From contig NZ_WWEP01000035.1 of assembly GCF_009848495.1 (NCBI RefSeq), positions 109,676 through 173,675 of the forward strand: 64,000 nt of DNA. Direction: 5' to 3'. The DNA comes from Flavobacterium sp. MK4S-17. Lineage in GTDB: Bacteria; Bacteroidota; Bacteroidia; Flavobacteriales; Flavobacteriaceae. The position numbers and the translations under genes are program-made. The notes beneath the pieces were generated by a model. It was not told the DNA's origin. It saw nothing but the letters and a program-made list of their open reading frames with translations, and did not search any database. Positions 63,971-64,000 of the stretch are shown here, in pieces. Every line of letters starts with the position of its first letter. The stretch's first letter is position 1.

Positions 63971-64000
63971 AAAAAGCCCGCAAATACTGAGTATTTGCGG
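63971..64000 (-). terminator. Terminator of a minus-strand gene to the right of the window
   Basis: CCGCAAATAC at 63978-63987 and GTATTTGCGG at 63991-64000 form a perfect ten-base stem. Read on the minus strand it is followed by GGGCTTTTTCG, so it ends a gene that lies beyond position 64000. Confidence 0.7.

Noticed and set aside
63971..64000. Attachment-site palindrome at the right end of the window
   Set aside because: The stem is followed by a T run on the minus strand, so it is better explained as a terminator of a gene further right.

Overview
The window looks like a large integrative and conjugative element (ICE) of a Bacteroidota bacterium, probably Flavobacteriia or a relative. The evidence is a CTnDOT-style set of transfer genes, an RteC regulator, a Bacteroidota-type tyrosine integrase, and promoter boxes of the form TTG-N20-TAnnTTTG. 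No rRNA, tRNA, insertion sequence or CRISPR array was seen. The transfer, mobilisation and PRTRC genes are visibly more GC-rich than the cargo, which is AT-rich.

Layout, left to right. (1) 60-7458: a type I restriction-modification operon (hsdR, hsdM, hsdS) followed on the same strand by a GIY-YIG-like protein and a possible uracil-DNA-glycosylase-fold protein. (2) 7551-12050: regulators (TPR/AraC, AraC, RteC) and a lipoprotein. (3) 12196-16059: HTH protein, DUF3945 protein and topoisomerase III. (4) 16097-21355, minus strand: coupling protein (MobC), an FRG-domain cargo gene, relaxase (MobB) and MobA. A long imperfect palindrome upstream of mobA is the oriT candidate. (5) 21687-34391 region: a GTAC-rich repetitive tract, then parA, a DUF3408 gene and a traD-like gene, then traE, F, G, I, J, K, L, M, N. 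A minus-strand two-gene cassette (PRTase-like protein plus GHKL ATPase) splits this transfer block between traD and traE and is the best candidate for an undescribed system. (6) 35414-35924: a promoter, a strongly structured RNA region and a small RpoA-CTD-like protein, where traO-traQ would be expected. (7) 36035-44182: a PAS-LuxR regulator facing a 12-gene run headed by a lipoprotein and made mostly of small exported proteins with reused signal peptides. (8) 44423-51415, minus strand: two unknown envelope genes, then a PRTRC cluster (ssb, DUF932, small gene, E, C, F, B, ThiF) whose F gene carries an in-frame TGA. (9) 51879-61367: complete Wadjet (jetABCD) and Hachiman (hamAB) defence operons side by side. 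(10) 61447-63730, minus strand: a frameshifted YhcG-type nuclease and the integrase. Nested inverted repeats near 63900 may belong to the attachment region.

Taken together, the mobility genes would excise, nick, couple and transfer the element. RteC and the AraC/LuxR proteins probably control this. The element carries at least three recognisable defence systems (type I RM, Wadjet, Hachiman) plus several candidate ones (FRG protein, GHKL/PRTase pair, YhcG remnant, GIY-YIG and UDG-like genes). The left boundary of the element was not found. All family assignments are from reading the translated sequence, with no database search.
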